From: Iodobacter fluviatilis
Lineage (GTDB): Bacteria; Pseudomonadota; Gammaproteobacteria; Burkholderiales; Chitinibacteraceae
Direction: 5' to 3'
Length of the DNA: 64,000 nucleotides
Assembly: GCF_900451195.1 (NCBI RefSeq)
Contig: NZ_UGHR01000006.1
Coordinates: forward strand, 62,001 to 126,000
Shown here: positions 1 through 9,661 of the stretch, in pieces
How the letters are laid out: each line of letters starts with the position of its first letter
Numbering within the stretch: the first letter of the stretch is position 1
Position numbers and translations under genes: made by a program
The notes under the pieces: generated by a model
Seen by the model: the letters and a program-made list of their open reading frames with translations, nothing else
The model's database searches: none
Told to the model about the DNA's origin: nothing

Positions 1-1466
1 GGGCTTGGCGCTACCATCTTGGTGAAGGTGATTGGTTTCATTTCACCGTGGTTGGTAAACATCGAGTAGCCACGGGCCATTTGCATCAGGCTGACCGACA
101 AACCGTGCCCGAATGACATCGTGGCTTGCTCAATCGGACGCCAGGTTTTCCAAGGGCGAACACGGCCAAATGCCTCTCCTGGGAAACCACTGTGCGTTGA
201 TGCACCAAAACCATAATTATTAAAATATCCCCATAATTCTTCGCGGCTCAGCATCAGGCCAATCTTGGCTGCGCCTACGTTACTGGAGTGTTTGAGCACG
301 CCTTCCGGGTTCAGTGCGCCGTAATCTCTTGTATCTTTAAAAGTGGCCGGACCTATCGTCATTCGCCCTGGCGAGGTTTGGATAATGGTCGATGGCTTAA
401 TGATGCCTTGCTCTAAAGCGGCGGCAACGACAAAGGGTTTCATCGTTGAGCCGGGCTCATAAGTATCAGTCAGCACTCGGTTACGTTTTCGGGCTAAATC
501 AACACGCTCACGGCTATTAGGGTTGTATGAGGGTAAATTGGCCAGTGCCAGTACTTCGCCCGTTTTTGCATCCAGTACAACGGCAGCACCTGCTACAGCA
601 CCTGCTGCTTCAATCCCTTTTTTCAGCTCCCGATACGCCAGATACTGGATCTTACGGTCGATGGATAATTGCAATGTTTCGCCGTCTTTCGCCGGAACAA
701 TGGTTGAAACGTCTTCAACGATATAACCGCGCCGGTCACGAATCACAGTGCGGCTGCCAGGCTTGCCTGCCAGCATTGCTTCACGCGTTAATTCAAAGCC
801 TTCCTGCCCTTTGCCATCAATGTCGGTAAAGCCCACGATATGTGCCATCACATCGCCTGCCGGGTAATAGCGGCGGTATTCGGTTTGCGTGTACACACCC
901 GGTACATTGAGTGCCATCACGGCCTTGGCATCGTTTGGCGACATGTGCCGACGTAACCACAGAAAATCGGGGCGGATTTCTTCGCCTTTCGAGTTTTTTC
1001 TGGAGTTACTTAATTTCTTGTTTAACTCTTCTTCCGGCAGCTGCAATGCTGCCGCCAGTTTTTTTAACTCACTACGCGACACTGGTACCGGGTCTTTCTC
1101 TGATTTTGGCTCCCAATCTGCCGGGCGCTCCTGCCCTGCTGGCAGTAATGTCATTCCACGGGGGCTGGCCCAGATGGATTGCACCGGGGTAGAAATAGCT
1201 AATGGCTCGCCATTTCTATCGGTAATCATGCCGCGATTCGAAGCTTGCTTAAGGTTGCGCATATAGCGCGCATCACCCTGCTCTTGCAAAAAGCCTTCGT
1301 TCCACGCTTGTAAATACAGGCCACGGCCCAGTAATACGGCAAAAAGCGAGAGTAAAAAGCCAACTACAACCCATACCCGCCACCGCTCCAGTTTTGGCTG
1401 TGGTGCGGCAAAACGCTGATGACGTGATTGCCCGCCAACTTGGCGGGGGGGCCTTGCTAATTTCAT
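1..1466 (-). CDS. ftsI: Peptidoglycan transpeptidase FtsI (PBP3), C-terminus cut by window edge
   Basis: Septal class B penicillin-binding protein that cross-links peptidoglycan at the divisome. The reading frame runs off the window start, so the C-terminus is missing. Translation shows a short basic cytoplasmic tail, one membrane helix (about residues 30-50), a PBP dimerisation domain, and the start of the transpeptidase domain with the active-site S-T-M-K motif near plus-strand position 440 and the S-S-N motif near 275. The KTG motif would lie outside the window. The start is the ATG at 1466-1464, which overlaps the ftsL stop in an ATGA arrangement, so translation is probably coupled. It is the fourth gene of the dcw cluster after mraZ, rsmH and ftsL. 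Confidence 0.95.
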   Translation of the reverse strand, partial: MKLARPPRQVGGQSRHQRFAAPQPKLERWRVWVVVGFLLSLFAVLLGRGLYLQAWNEGFLQEQGDARYMRNLKQASNRGMITDRNGEPLAISTPVQSIWASPRGMTLLPAGQERPADWEPKSEKDPVPVSRSELKKLAAALQLPEEELNKKLSNSRKNSKGEEIRPDFLWLRRHMSPNDAKAVMALNVPGVYTQTEYRRYYPAGDVMAHIVGFTDIDGKGQEGFELTREAMLAGKPGSRTVIRDRRGYIVEDVSTIVPAKDGETLQLSIDRKIQYLAYRELKKGIEAAGAVAGAAVVLDAKTGEVLALANLPSYNPNSRERVDLARKRNRVLTDTYEPGSTMKPFVVAAALEQGIIKPSTIIQTSPGRMTIGPATFKDTRDYGALNPEGVLKHSSNVGAAKIGLMLSREELWGYFNNYGFGASTHSGFPGEAFGRVRPWKTWRPIEQATMSFGHGLSVSLMQMARGYSMFTNHGEMKPITFTKMVAPS

Positions 1467-1756
1467 TCGGTCACCGGTTTTGCTACGCGTTCACCGTGCG
1501 GCAGTATCACTTGCGTACGGTTTGGTCCTGGCACTTGCATGCCTAATTTTTGTGTTGCTTCAGCTTCAATGCGTGAATGCATGGCCCAAGTGCTTTGTTC
1601 CAGTTGCAGCTGTCCCCACTCAACATCGAGCTTACGGCTTAAAACTTCTTCTTTTTGCAGTTCGCCATAAAATTTGCGAGCCTTATGCTGGCTGGTAATT
1701 AAAGCCAGCGCGCACGCAATTAAAATGACAAGCAAAAAAAGGTTTAAACGTGTCAC
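1463..1756 (-). CDS. ftsL: Cell division protein FtsL
   Basis: Small bitopic divisome protein that partners FtsB and FtsQ and helps activate FtsWI. The 97 residues show the expected plan: a very short N-terminus, one membrane helix (about residues 4-21), then a periplasmic helix likely to form a coiled coil. Sequence is poorly conserved in this family, so the call rests on size, topology and position between rsmH and ftsI. The start overlaps the rsmH stop by four bases and the stop overlaps the ftsI start. Confidence 0.92.
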   Translation of the reverse strand: MTRLNLFLLVILIACALALITSQHKARKFYGELQKEEVLSRKLDVEWGQLQLEQSTWAMHSRIEAEATQKLGMQVPGPNRTQVILPHGERVAKPVTE

Positions 1757-2685
1757 AGGGCAATTCCTGTTCTTTCTGCTGTGCGCAAGATTGCACTGCG
1801 GGCACGCGGGTTTTCATCCACTTCTTTTTCACTGGCACGAATCGGCTTGCCAATGATTTTGACAGGGGGCTCGGCAATATCAGCAGCGCGCACAGGTAGG
1901 CGGGAAGGCAGTTTGTCGCCTTGGGCTGCATCTTGCAGAAAACGTTTTACGATGCGGTCTTCTAGTGAGTGAAACGCAATCACGGAAAAACGCCCGCCTT
2001 GATTCAGCATTTCCAAAGCTTGCGGCAGGGTTAGCGCAAGCTCCTCAAGCTCGCGATTGATGTAAATCCGTATAGCTTGGAAGGTACGTGTCGCCGGATT
2101 CTGCCCCGGCTCGCGGCTACGGACTGCCGTTGCCACGATCTGGGAAAGCTGGCCGGTGGTGAGAATCGGTTCTCCCGCTCGACTCGTAACAATCGCTGCT
2201 GCAACCTGTTTAGCAAACCGCTCTTCGCCATAGTCTTTTACCACCTCTGCAATTTCTTTCTCATCGGCTAAATTCAGCCATTCGGCCGCCGTCATACCGC
2301 GCGTGGTATCCATGCGCATATCAAGCGGGGCATCAAAGCGAAAACTAAATCCTCGGCTGGCGTCATCAAGCTGAGGAGATGACACGCCTAAATCCATCAG
2401 CACACCGTCCACGCTTGTAATGCCACGCAGATTTAATTCTTTTTGCAGATTAACGAAGCCTTCGTGAACGATGGTGAAGCGCGGATCGGTAATGGTGGCT
2501 GCCTCAGCAATCGCCATCGGGTCTTTATCAAAAGCAATCAAACGGCCTTCAGGGCCCAGTTTGGAAAGGATGAGGCGCGAGTGACCGCCTCGGCCAAAAG
2601 TGCAATCGACATAAATGCCATTTGGCTTGATCGCCAGTGCGTGCACGGCTTCTTCAAGTAAAACGGTGGTGTGTATAAGCGTCAA
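1753..2685 (-). CDS. rsmH: 16S rRNA (cytosine-1402-N4) methyltransferase RsmH
   Basis: SAM-dependent enzyme that N4-methylates C1402 of 16S rRNA in the ribosomal P site. The 310 residues match the usual family length. The N-terminus has the T-V-L-L-E-E-A-V start typical of MraW/RsmH, followed by the SAM-binding segment [10 protein letters not shown]. Later come [10 protein letters not shown] and [11 protein letters not shown], both diagnostic. It overlaps mraZ upstream and ftsL downstream by four bases each, so the four genes are one transcript. Confidence 0.97.
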   Translation of the reverse strand: MTLIHTTVLLEEAVHALAIKPNGIYVDCTFGRGGHSRLILSKLGPEGRLIAFDKDPMAIAEAATITDPRFTIVHEGFVNLQKELNLRGITSVDGVLMDLGVSSPQLDDASRGFSFRFDAPLDMRMDTTRGMTAAEWLNLADEKEIAEVVKDYGEERFAKQVAAAIVTSRAGEPILTTGQLSQIVATAVRSREPGQNPATRTFQAIRIYINRELEELALTLPQALEMLNQGGRFSVIAFHSLEDRIVKRFLQDAAQGDKLPSRLPVRAADIAEPPVKIIGKPIRASEKEVDENPRARSAILRTAERTGIAL

Positions 2686-3119
2686 AGCACGATGTCCTGC
2701 ATTTGTTTTGCCAAATCGTCTGGACTGATATCCATAACGGCTTGAACCTGAGCGGCCCAGCGGGCTTCATCCCAAAGTTCGAATTTATTGCCCATGCCAA
2801 CAAGGGCGACTTCTTTATCGAGACCCGCCAGCTGGCGTAAACGCGGCGGAATCAAAATACGCCCAGCGCTATCGGGTTCGATCTCTTCGGCATGGCCGAC
2901 GATAAAACGGCGAATAGGCATCTGAGCGCCAGATAAACGATTGAGCTGATCGCGAACAGGCAACCAGTCGGGTTCCGGGTAAACCAGCAGGCAGCCTGAA
3001 GGTTCGGCAGTAATCACCAAGCGGTTGGCGCAGTGCGTCCCCAGCACGTCACGATGCCTAGCAGGAATTGCCAATCGTCCCTTGCTGTCGAGATTTAAAG
3101 AAGCCACACCGCCAAACAT
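2682..3119 (-). CDS. mraZ: Transcriptional regulator MraZ
   Basis: First gene of the dcw cluster. MraZ is an AbrB/SpoVT-like DNA-binding protein that forms a ring-shaped oligomer and represses its own operon by binding spaced GTGGG repeats. The 145 residues contain the two repeated swapped-hairpin halves with D-S-K-G-R-L-A-I-P near residue 12 and D-S-A-G-R-I-L-I-P near residue 85. The expected operator is present about 40 bp upstream (see 3160-3184). The stop overlaps the rsmH start. Confidence 0.97.
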   Translation of the reverse strand: MFGGVASLNLDSKGRLAIPARHRDVLGTHCANRLVITAEPSGCLLVYPEPDWLPVRDQLNRLSGAQMPIRRFIVGHAEEIEPDSAGRILIPPRLRQLAGLDKEVALVGMGNKFELWDEARWAAQVQAVMDISPDDLAKQMQDIVL

Positions 3120-3159
3120 GATGAATTACTCTTTTGTAAGGGTTAATACTGCACTTTTA

Positions 3160-3184
3160 CCCACTTTCACCCACTACTTCCCAC
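3160..3184 (-). promoter_or_regulatory. Three MraZ boxes upstream of mraZ
   Basis: Read on the minus strand, GTGGG occurs three times (plus-strand CCCAC at 3160-3164, 3170-3174 and 3180-3184), each exactly 10 bp apart. This is the known MraZ operator layout, GTGGG-N5 repeated, and predicts autoregulation of the dcw operon. Confidence 0.88.
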
Positions 3185-3311
3185 TATAGAGTAAAAAAAA
3201 AGAGCGCACAAGCGCCCGTTTTTTAATTGTTCTTTTGATACAATCACTTAGCTGCAAAATATGTAATGTACATTTTTCTCTTGTTTTATCTTGCATAAGC
3301 AAGCGCTAAAG

Positions 3312-3344
3312 CAATTAAGTTAAAGTAAAACTTTAACTTAATTG
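3312..3344. repeat. Perfect 14-bp AT-rich inverted repeat
   Basis: CAATTAAGTTAAAG (3312-3325) and its exact reverse complement (3331-3344) are separated by TAAAA. No clear T-tract follows, so it is not an ordinary intrinsic terminator. It may be an operator or structured RNA. Confidence 0.8.
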
Positions 3345-3696
3345 TTAAATAATACGTCTTTCCCCTTTTTTTATATTGATTACGCCTTGTGACAGAAAAA
3401 TTACTGAATATCTGTTTGTTTGCCTTGCTTGTTTGGGCGCTTTGGCGGCGAATCAGCCCCTCAGTACGCTCTGAAATCGACCGTTCAATGAGGATTGCTT
3501 CTGTTGTTTTGCTTTTTGCTGCGGCTATTGCTTTGTTTTTGCACATTTATTGATGTGAGTGATTTTTTTTGCCTAGCAAACGTGTGCGGCTGTCGTTTAA
3601 AGAAACTTTAAGCATCTGATTGCAGATAAACTTTAAGAGTCGTTGTCAGCGCTCGTTGTTCTGTCCGACTAAGCTTTATTGCCTCTGGAGAACATC

Positions 3697-4620
3697 ATGC
3701 TCATCCGCTCATCGACAGAAATATTACCTTCTGAAATTACACCTGAAGGCCTTTGGTTAAATCGCCGTCAAATCATGACGGGAGCCGCGGCGCTTGGGCT
3801 GGCGGCTGCATTGCCTGCGCAGGCCGCGGGTGAGTTAGCTTATCGGGCCAGCCCCTTTTCTGCTAAAGACGATAAAAATAGTTTTGAGCAAATCACTCAG
3901 TACAATAATTTCTATGAATTTGGCACGGGTAAAGATGATCCGGCCAAAACAGCACATACCTTAAAAGCTAGGCCTTGGAATATCGTGATTGAGGGCGAGT
4001 GTGAAAAACCGCGTACTTTTTCAATCGACGAATTATTAAAAATTGCGCCATTAGAAGAGCGGATTTATCGCCTGCGATGTGTGGAAGGCTGGTCGATGGT
4101 GATTCCATGGGTGGGTTTCCCACTTTCCGAGCTGATTAAGCGGGTTAATCCCACTTCTAAAGCTAAATACGTCGAGTTTATTTCGCTGGCCGATAAGGAG
4201 CAGATGCCCGGTGTTGGCCGCTCGGTATTGGATTGGCCATATACCGAGGGATTGCGTATGGATGAAGCCATGCATCCTCTGGCGATCATGGCGGTAGGGC
4301 TTTATGGCAAGGTATTGCCCAATCAAAACGGCGCGCCGATCCGCCTAGTTGTGCCGTGGAAGTATGGCTTTAAAAGCGCAAAATCCATCGTAAAAATTCG
4401 CCTGACCGAAAAACAGCCACAAACGGCTTGGAATAAAGCGGCACCTAACGAATACGGCTTTTATTCTAATGTAAACCCGGAAGTAGACCACCCCCGCTGG
4501 AGCCAAGCCACTGAGCGGCGAATTGGCGAATTCTTTAAACGTAAAACCTTAATGTTTAATGGCTACGGCGATCAAGTGGCAGGCATGTACAAGGGAATGG
4601 ATTTGAAAAAGCTGTTTTGA
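3697..4620 (+). CDS. msrP: Protein-methionine-sulfoxide reductase catalytic subunit MsrP (YedY)
   Basis: Periplasmic molybdopterin enzyme that repairs oxidised methionines in envelope proteins using electrons from the quinone pool through MsrQ. The N-terminus has a Tat signal (N-R-R-Q-I-M followed by a hydrophobic stretch and A-Q-A near residue 43). The mature part contains [12 protein letters not shown], where the cysteine is the molybdenum ligand. I chose ATG 3697 rather than 3679 because a GGAG ribosome site lies 7-10 bases before it and family members begin this way. The partner msrQ is not adjacent; it lies at 41145-41726 in this window. Confidence 0.95.
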   Translation: MLIRSSTEILPSEITPEGLWLNRRQIMTGAAALGLAAALPAQAAGELAYRASPFSAKDDKNSFEQITQYNNFYEFGTGKDDPAKTAHTLKARPWNIVIEGECEKPRTFSIDELLKIAPLEERIYRLRCVEGWSMVIPWVGFPLSELIKRVNPTSKAKYVEFISLADKEQMPGVGRSVLDWPYTEGLRMDEAMHPLAIMAVGLYGKVLPNQNGAPIRLVVPWKYGFKSAKSIVKIRLTEKQPQTAWNKAAPNEYGFYSNVNPEVDHPRWSQATERRIGEFFKRKTLMFNGYGDQVAGMYKGMDLKKLF

Positions 4621-4631
4621 TGGTTTGAAAA

Positions 4632-4768
4632 TCTAAACTCAAGTCTTTAACCACGGAGGAACAGGAGAACACCAAGGGCCATGGAGAAAACCGAAAAACA
4701 AGAAAACCTCTATTTCTTGTTTTTCTCTGTGTCCTCTGTGATCTCTGTGGTTCAAGATTTGGGTTTTA
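4632..4768. repeat. CACAGAG-type dispersed palindromic repeat, full copy
   Basis: Left arm reads like 'taaccacggagg...ggagaa', right arm 'ctctgtgtcctctgtg...ctctgtggttcaagat'. The arms pair imperfectly into a long hairpin. It is one of about twelve full or half copies in this window, all intergenic. This one lies between convergent msrP and rpoH. Confidence 0.8.
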
Positions 4769-4801
4769 TCTTTTGATTTTCATTTCGAAAAATGAAGACA
4801 T

Positions 4802-4833
4802 AAAAAAACGGAGCCTTTGGCTCCGTTTTTTTA
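4802..4833. terminator. Bidirectional intrinsic terminator between msrP and rpoH
   Basis: Stem ACGGAGCC / GGCTCCGT with a TTT loop, flanked by seven A and seven T. It works on either strand and overlaps the rpoH stop codon, so it ends both convergent transcripts. Confidence 0.9.
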
Positions 4834-5682
4834 TGCTGGCAGTAAAGCCTGCTTCATTTTGCTGAGGGCTTTGGCCTCAATCTGGCGGATACGCTCTGCA
4901 GAAACATTAAACTCTGCCGCCAAATCGTGCAGCGTTAAGGCGGAGCCTTCGTCGGCAAGCCAGCGTGTTTCCACGATCCGGCGGCTGCGCTCATCAAGGC
5001 TGGCGAGTGCCATTTGCAGGCCTTCGGTATGCAGCTTATCCGTCGCGCGGCGGGCCAGAGTGGCATCCGGTGCGCTATCGTGATCAGCCAGCCAGTCGAT
5101 CGGTGCGTAGCCTTCGTCATCGTTGTCGTCGGCAATCAGGGAAATATCCTGGCCGCTCATCCGCGTTTCCATTTCCAGCACTTCTTCGCGTTTTACACCC
5201 AAATCGTCAGCAATCTTTTGTGCTTCGGAAGTGGTGAGAGCGGCAAAGCCTGGCTTCATGGAGCGCAGATTAAAAAATAATTTACGCTGGGCCTTGGTTG
5301 TGGCAACACGCACCAAGCGCCAGTTGCGCAGTACGTATTCGTGGATTTCGGCTTTAATCCAATGCACAGCAAAGGAAAATAAGCGTACGCCACGGCCGGG
5401 TTCAAAGCGTTTTACCGCTTTCATTAGGCCGATATTGCCCTCTTGGATTAAGTCTGCCTGAGGCAGGCCGTAGCCAGAGTAGCCGCGTGCAATGGACACC
5501 ACGACTCGCAGATGGGACATAACCAGTTGCTTGGCTGCCTCCAAGTCGTTGTCCTGGTGGTAGCGCTCGGCAAGGCTGTATTCTTCTTCCTGCGAGAGCA
5601 TGGGAACAGTATTTACACGCTGGATATAGCTCTCGATGCTGTCGCCACCGGACAGTACGGGAAGTGTAAGTGCAGACGCCAT
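4831..5682 (-). CDS. rpoH: Heat-shock sigma factor RpoH (sigma-32)
   Basis: Alternative sigma factor directing RNA polymerase to heat-shock promoters. The 283 residues show region 2 (D-L-I-Q-E-G-N-I-G-L-M-K), the family-specific RpoH box Q-R-K-L-F-F-N-L-R near residue 133, and region 4.2 with a helix-turn-helix ending in R-I-R-Q-I-E-A-K-A-L. The start has a strong ribosome site (AAGGAGAG) seven bases upstream. The gene follows ftsE-ftsX, as in many proteobacteria, but about 100 bases separate it from ftsX. A CIRCE-like element lies 36-62 bp upstream of the start, which suggests HrcA control in addition to any sigma-32 regulation. Confidence 0.97.
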   Translation of the reverse strand: MASALTLPVLSGGDSIESYIQRVNTVPMLSQEEEYSLAERYHQDNDLEAAKQLVMSHLRVVVSIARGYSGYGLPQADLIQEGNIGLMKAVKRFEPGRGVRLFSFAVHWIKAEIHEYVLRNWRLVRVATTKAQRKLFFNLRSMKPGFAALTTSEAQKIADDLGVKREEVLEMETRMSGQDISLIADDNDDEGYAPIDWLADHDSAPDATLARRATDKLHTEGLQMALASLDERSRRIVETRWLADEGSALTLHDLAAEFNVSAERIRQIEAKALSKMKQALLPA

Positions 5683-5717
5683 GTTTCAATCTCTCCTTGC
5701 AAAAACTCTTGCTGATT

Positions 5718-5744
5718 CTAGCACTTGACTTGGCCGAGTGCTAA
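5718..5744. promoter_or_regulatory. CIRCE-like HrcA operator upstream of rpoH
   Basis: CTAGCACTT-N9-GAGTGCTAA. The CIRCE consensus is TTAGCACTC-N9-GAGTGCTAA; one arm is perfect, the other differs at its two end positions, and the 9-bp spacer is exact. On the minus strand a possible -10 (TAGAAT, plus positions 5715-5720) touches the element, so binding would block rpoH transcription. Confidence 0.8.
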
Positions 5745-5928
5745 AAAAAAGCAAATATTCAGACTTTCGATTCAATCACACTATGGTGCAATGAAGCACG
5801 GCAATTTTTCCTATCTGCTTAATAGAGTGAATTAATCATGAAGCATTAAATGGGGAAAATGGCGGCTAGGCAGGCTTTGCTGCATAGGAAGGCGAAAATT
5901 GCTTCCCGCCTGTTGTCCTGTTGCGGCC

Positions 5929-6831
5929 TCAGGTAAATTGCCGTAAATGCCGCCAAACGGCAAGCCATGCGCCGATGAACGTAAGTAGGGTACACAGGCC
6001 GCATACAATGGCAATCGTGCTCAGGTCAGGGGATTGCAGGCTGAATTTTTGCCCATATGCTGTTGCCAGATCGCTTACCGCAGGGTTGAGGTGAGATAGC
6101 ATGCCGCCCACAATACCGCATGCAAGCAGCCCGCCCAGCAGGCCCTGCACCATTGCAAAATAGACGAATGGTCTGCGGATAAAGGCATCGGTTGCACCGA
6201 TCAGCCTAGCGACTTCGATTTCTTCTTTACGCGTTAAAATTTGCATGCGGATGGCATTGCCGGTAATCAGCGTGAGAGCGGTGGCCAGCAATACTGCAAT
6301 CACTTCAAATAGGGTCTGGCCTAGGGCGAGGAGTCTTTCTAAGCGATGTGCCCAAGCCGAATCATGCTGGACTTCTTCTACGCCGGGGCGGCTGATCAGG
6401 TCTTTTTGTAATGCTTCTAAAGTACTGGCTTGGCCGTCTTTACTGCTTAATACAAAGGCATCGGGCAGCGGATTTTCGCTCAGCCCGGCTAAAAGATTGG
6501 TAGCGCCAGAGGAAATTTGCATTTCTTTAAGGGCATCGTCTTTGCTGATAAAACGGCTGTTGGCGATGCGCGGGTCTTTCTTTAATTGCGTTTTAAGCGT
6601 GGCGAGCTCTTCTGCCGTTGCGGTATCGCGCATAAAAACAGAGATTTGCGGTTCTACATGAATCTGGCTGGCTACACTGCTTAAGCTGCTGATGATTAGC
6701 CACAGGGCTAAAGGCAGAGCGGCCGTGATGCCAATCACCAGTAAATTCAGCGCGCTGGAGAAGGGGTGGCTAAACAAAGCACCTAGGGTGCGCGCCAGGG
6801 ATTGCAGATGGAGTCTGAACCAGTGTTTCAT
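5929..6831 (-). CDS. ftsX: Cell division ABC permease FtsX
   Basis: Membrane partner of the ATPase FtsE. FtsEX couples divisome state to periplasmic amidase activation. The 300 residues show a first membrane helix (about 30-50), a periplasmic loop of about 110 residues, then three C-terminal helices with the FtsX/MacB permease fold (G-N-A-I-R-M-Q-I-L-T-R-K-E-E-I-E-V-A-R-L-I-G-A is the hallmark coupling segment). It starts six bases after the ftsE stop, so the pair is co-transcribed. Confidence 0.96.
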   Translation of the reverse strand: MKHWFRLHLQSLARTLGALFSHPFSSALNLLVIGITAALPLALWLIISSLSSVASQIHVEPQISVFMRDTATAEELATLKTQLKKDPRIANSRFISKDDALKEMQISSGATNLLAGLSENPLPDAFVLSSKDGQASTLEALQKDLISRPGVEEVQHDSAWAHRLERLLALGQTLFEVIAVLLATALTLITGNAIRMQILTRKEEIEVARLIGATDAFIRRPFVYFAMVQGLLGGLLACGIVGGMLSHLNPAVSDLATAYGQKFSLQSPDLSTIAIVCGLCTLLTFIGAWLAVWRHLRQFT

Positions 6832-6837
6832 AGCGCC

Positions 6838-7491
6838 TCAAGCAGTAAATTGACCATTTTTCAGGCGCAGAATACGACGTCCGTAATCTGCCATCAGGGT
6901 TTCATCATGAGCAGAAATCACAATCGTGACGCCAACCTGATGAAAAGACTTAAACAGCTCCAGAATATCGTGAGCGTAATCGCGATCCAGATTGGCGGTT
7001 GGCTCATCAGCCAGCAAGATCGCCGGCCGATGCACCACCGCGCGGGCGATACATAGCCGCTGCTGCTCACCACCTGATAGCGAGACTGGGTTGAGTTTTT
7101 CTTTGCCAGCTAGGCCCACTTTATCGAGTGCGGCTAAAACACGGCGGCGGCCTTCTTTATGATCAAAGCCAACAATATCCAGCGGCAGGCTGACATTATC
7201 GATCACGCTGCGATCAAACAAAATTTTATGATCCTGAAAAATCAGCCCCAGATGGCGTCGGATATAAGGCAGTGAGCTGCGATTCATTTTCGCCATATTC
7301 TGCCCGTTAACAATCACCGCGCCGCCGCTGGGCTTTTCTATACCCGCAATCAGCTTGAGCAGTGTTGATTTGCCCGCGCCAGAATGGCCAGCCAAAAATA
7401 CCAGCTCGCCACTTGGAATCTCAAAGCTTAAATTCTTAACGGCATCAAAGCCGCCAGGATAGCGTTTGCTGACTTGCTGGAACTGGATCAT
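6838..7491 (-). CDS. ftsE: Cell division ATP-binding protein FtsE
   Basis: ABC ATPase working with FtsX. Walker A is G-H-S-G-A-G-K-S-T near residue 37, the signature is L-S-G-G-E-Q-Q-R and Walker B is I-L-L-A-D-E-P-T-A-N-L-D. I start it at the ATG 7491-7489 (M-I-Q-F-Q-Q-V-S-K-R-Y), giving 217 residues, which is the family length. A longer frame extends to 7566, but its extra 25 residues have no family match and fall in a repeat. Confidence 0.96.
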   Translation of the reverse strand: MIQFQQVSKRYPGGFDAVKNLSFEIPSGELVFLAGHSGAGKSTLLKLIAGIEKPSGGAVIVNGQNMAKMNRSSLPYIRRHLGLIFQDHKILFDRSVIDNVSLPLDIVGFDHKEGRRRVLAALDKVGLAGKEKLNPVSLSGGEQQRLCIARAVVHRPAILLADEPTANLDRDYAHDILELFKSFHQVGVTIVISAHDETLMADYGRRILRLKNGQFTA

Positions 7492-7526
7492 AGAAGCCCT
7501 GCCTTTGTTTTCCACGAATACGCTTA

Positions 7527-7563
7527 ACCTAAATCTTGAACTACGGAGTGATACGGAGAAAAG
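7527..7563. repeat. CACAGAG-type dispersed repeat, left-half copy
   Basis: Reads 'aaatcttgaactacggag...acggagaa', matching the left arm of the family. No matching right arm is evident, so it is a degenerate half unit between ftsE and the GNAT gene. Confidence 0.65.
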
Positions 7564-7657
7564 CAATACACATATTGAGTATCACAAAGCCATTAATAAA
7601 ACCGAAGCTTGGTTTATGGTTGCTCAGTGATTTTTGTGTCTTAAGATGCTTTTAAAT

Positions 7658-8161
7658 TTATGCTTTTACTAATACTTTGTTTTCGTACTGATTACCACCG
7701 AACTCGAAGTATGTTACACCATGCTGAACAAAACCTTGGCGTGCATAAAATGCAATTGCACGGTGATTGTTACTATTGCTGCTTAGCCAGTAAGTACGAT
7801 CGGCAATGATTTCTTCGCAATAAGCCAGCAGCTTGCTGCCTAGGCCTTGGCCAGTAAAGGCTTCTTGAACATACAGGGTTTGTAGCTCAACCGAACCAAA
7901 CTCAGGCTGGTCTTCTGACGCAAAATCAATTTGTGCATAAGCCACCAGATGCTGATTTATTTCGGTGATCAGTAATTGGTAGCGGGGATCATTAATTAAA
8001 GTGGTGAATTTATCTGGTGTAAATGCGCTGAGCACATAAGCAGAAATATCCTGGCGAATGCCCGATGTGGCATAGGTGTGCAGCCAAACCTGAATCGCCA
8101 GCGCAGCTAGGTTTTGCGCATCCGCAGCGGTGGCAGGGCGTGAAACAAGGGAGTGATTCAT
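7658..8161 (-). CDS. GNAT family N-acetyltransferase
   Basis: A 167-residue acetyl-CoA-dependent acetyltransferase of unknown substrate. The GNAT fold is visible: beta strands around V-E-L-Q-T-L-Y-V, the acetyl-CoA pyrophosphate loop G-Q-G-L-G-S-K-L-L near residue 105, and the C-terminal N-x-R-A-I-A-F-Y-x-x-x-G-F motif. It sits between ftsY and ftsE on the same strand, interrupting the usual ftsYEX order. Repeats lie on both sides, so it was perhaps inserted there. Confidence 0.85.
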   Translation of the reverse strand: MNHSLVSRPATAADAQNLAALAIQVWLHTYATSGIRQDISAYVLSAFTPDKFTTLINDPRYQLLITEINQHLVAYAQIDFASEDQPEFGSVELQTLYVQEAFTGQGLGSKLLAYCEEIIADRTYWLSSNSNNHRAIAFYARQGFVQHGVTYFEFGGNQYENKVLVKA

Positions 8162-8180
8162 TTACTTTCTTGGCTCGTTA

Positions 8181-8305
8181 TTTTTATAGGGCGTGTATTC
8201 GCTTTTTTTGTGCACCGTTTTCTATGCTGCGTCGTTCTACACTCAATAAGCTGGCTTAGGCAGCGAGACGGTGCGGAACAAGATGCCGTTCCACACCCTA
8301 TAAAA
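8181..8305. repeat. GGGTGTG-type inverted repeat, copy 1
   Basis: Starts TTTTTATAGGGCGTG and ends CACACCCTATAAAA, with the inner segments TTGTGCACCGTT and GCGTCGTT. The ends are inverted to each other. A second copy with the same ends and inner segments lies at 40997-41078. No open frame or transposase is present. Confidence 0.75.
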
Positions 8306-8370
8306 TCATTTTTTTCAGTGCGCTCGCTTTTTATTCTTTGGGTTCTCTATGCCACAAGATTGATGTTTTT

Positions 8371-9528
<1,158 letters not shown>

Positions 9529-9661
9529 GAGTTTGCGGGTATTCCGAAAGATGGCGGAAAATGCGGGCAGCTTGTCGATAAGTCTGCGTTAAAAAATGCT
9601 TGTTTGGGCTTTTTTAACAAGGCTGCCGGGCTATTTAATTACAGATTGCTAGGATTTTAAC

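Larger units (their letters stand above)
3120..3696. other. Intergenic region between mraZ and msrP
   Basis: A 577-bp AT-rich stretch. It holds the MraZ boxes, a weak GC hairpin near 3202-3217 followed by T residues, and a perfect 14-bp AT-rich inverted repeat at 3312-3344. An 86-codon minus-strand frame at 3286-3546 has low-complexity composition and no recognisable domain, so I do not call it a gene. Confidence 0.6.

Noticed and set aside
3286..3546. 86-codon minus-strand frame between mraZ and msrP
   Set aside because: Low-complexity Lys/Thr/Ser-rich product, no domain, no clear ribosome site, and the inverted repeat lies inside it. Treated as chance.
4632..4768. CACAGAG repeats considered as a CRISPR array
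   Set aside because: Units are single palindromes scattered between genes, not regularly spaced direct repeats with unique spacers, and no cas genes are present.
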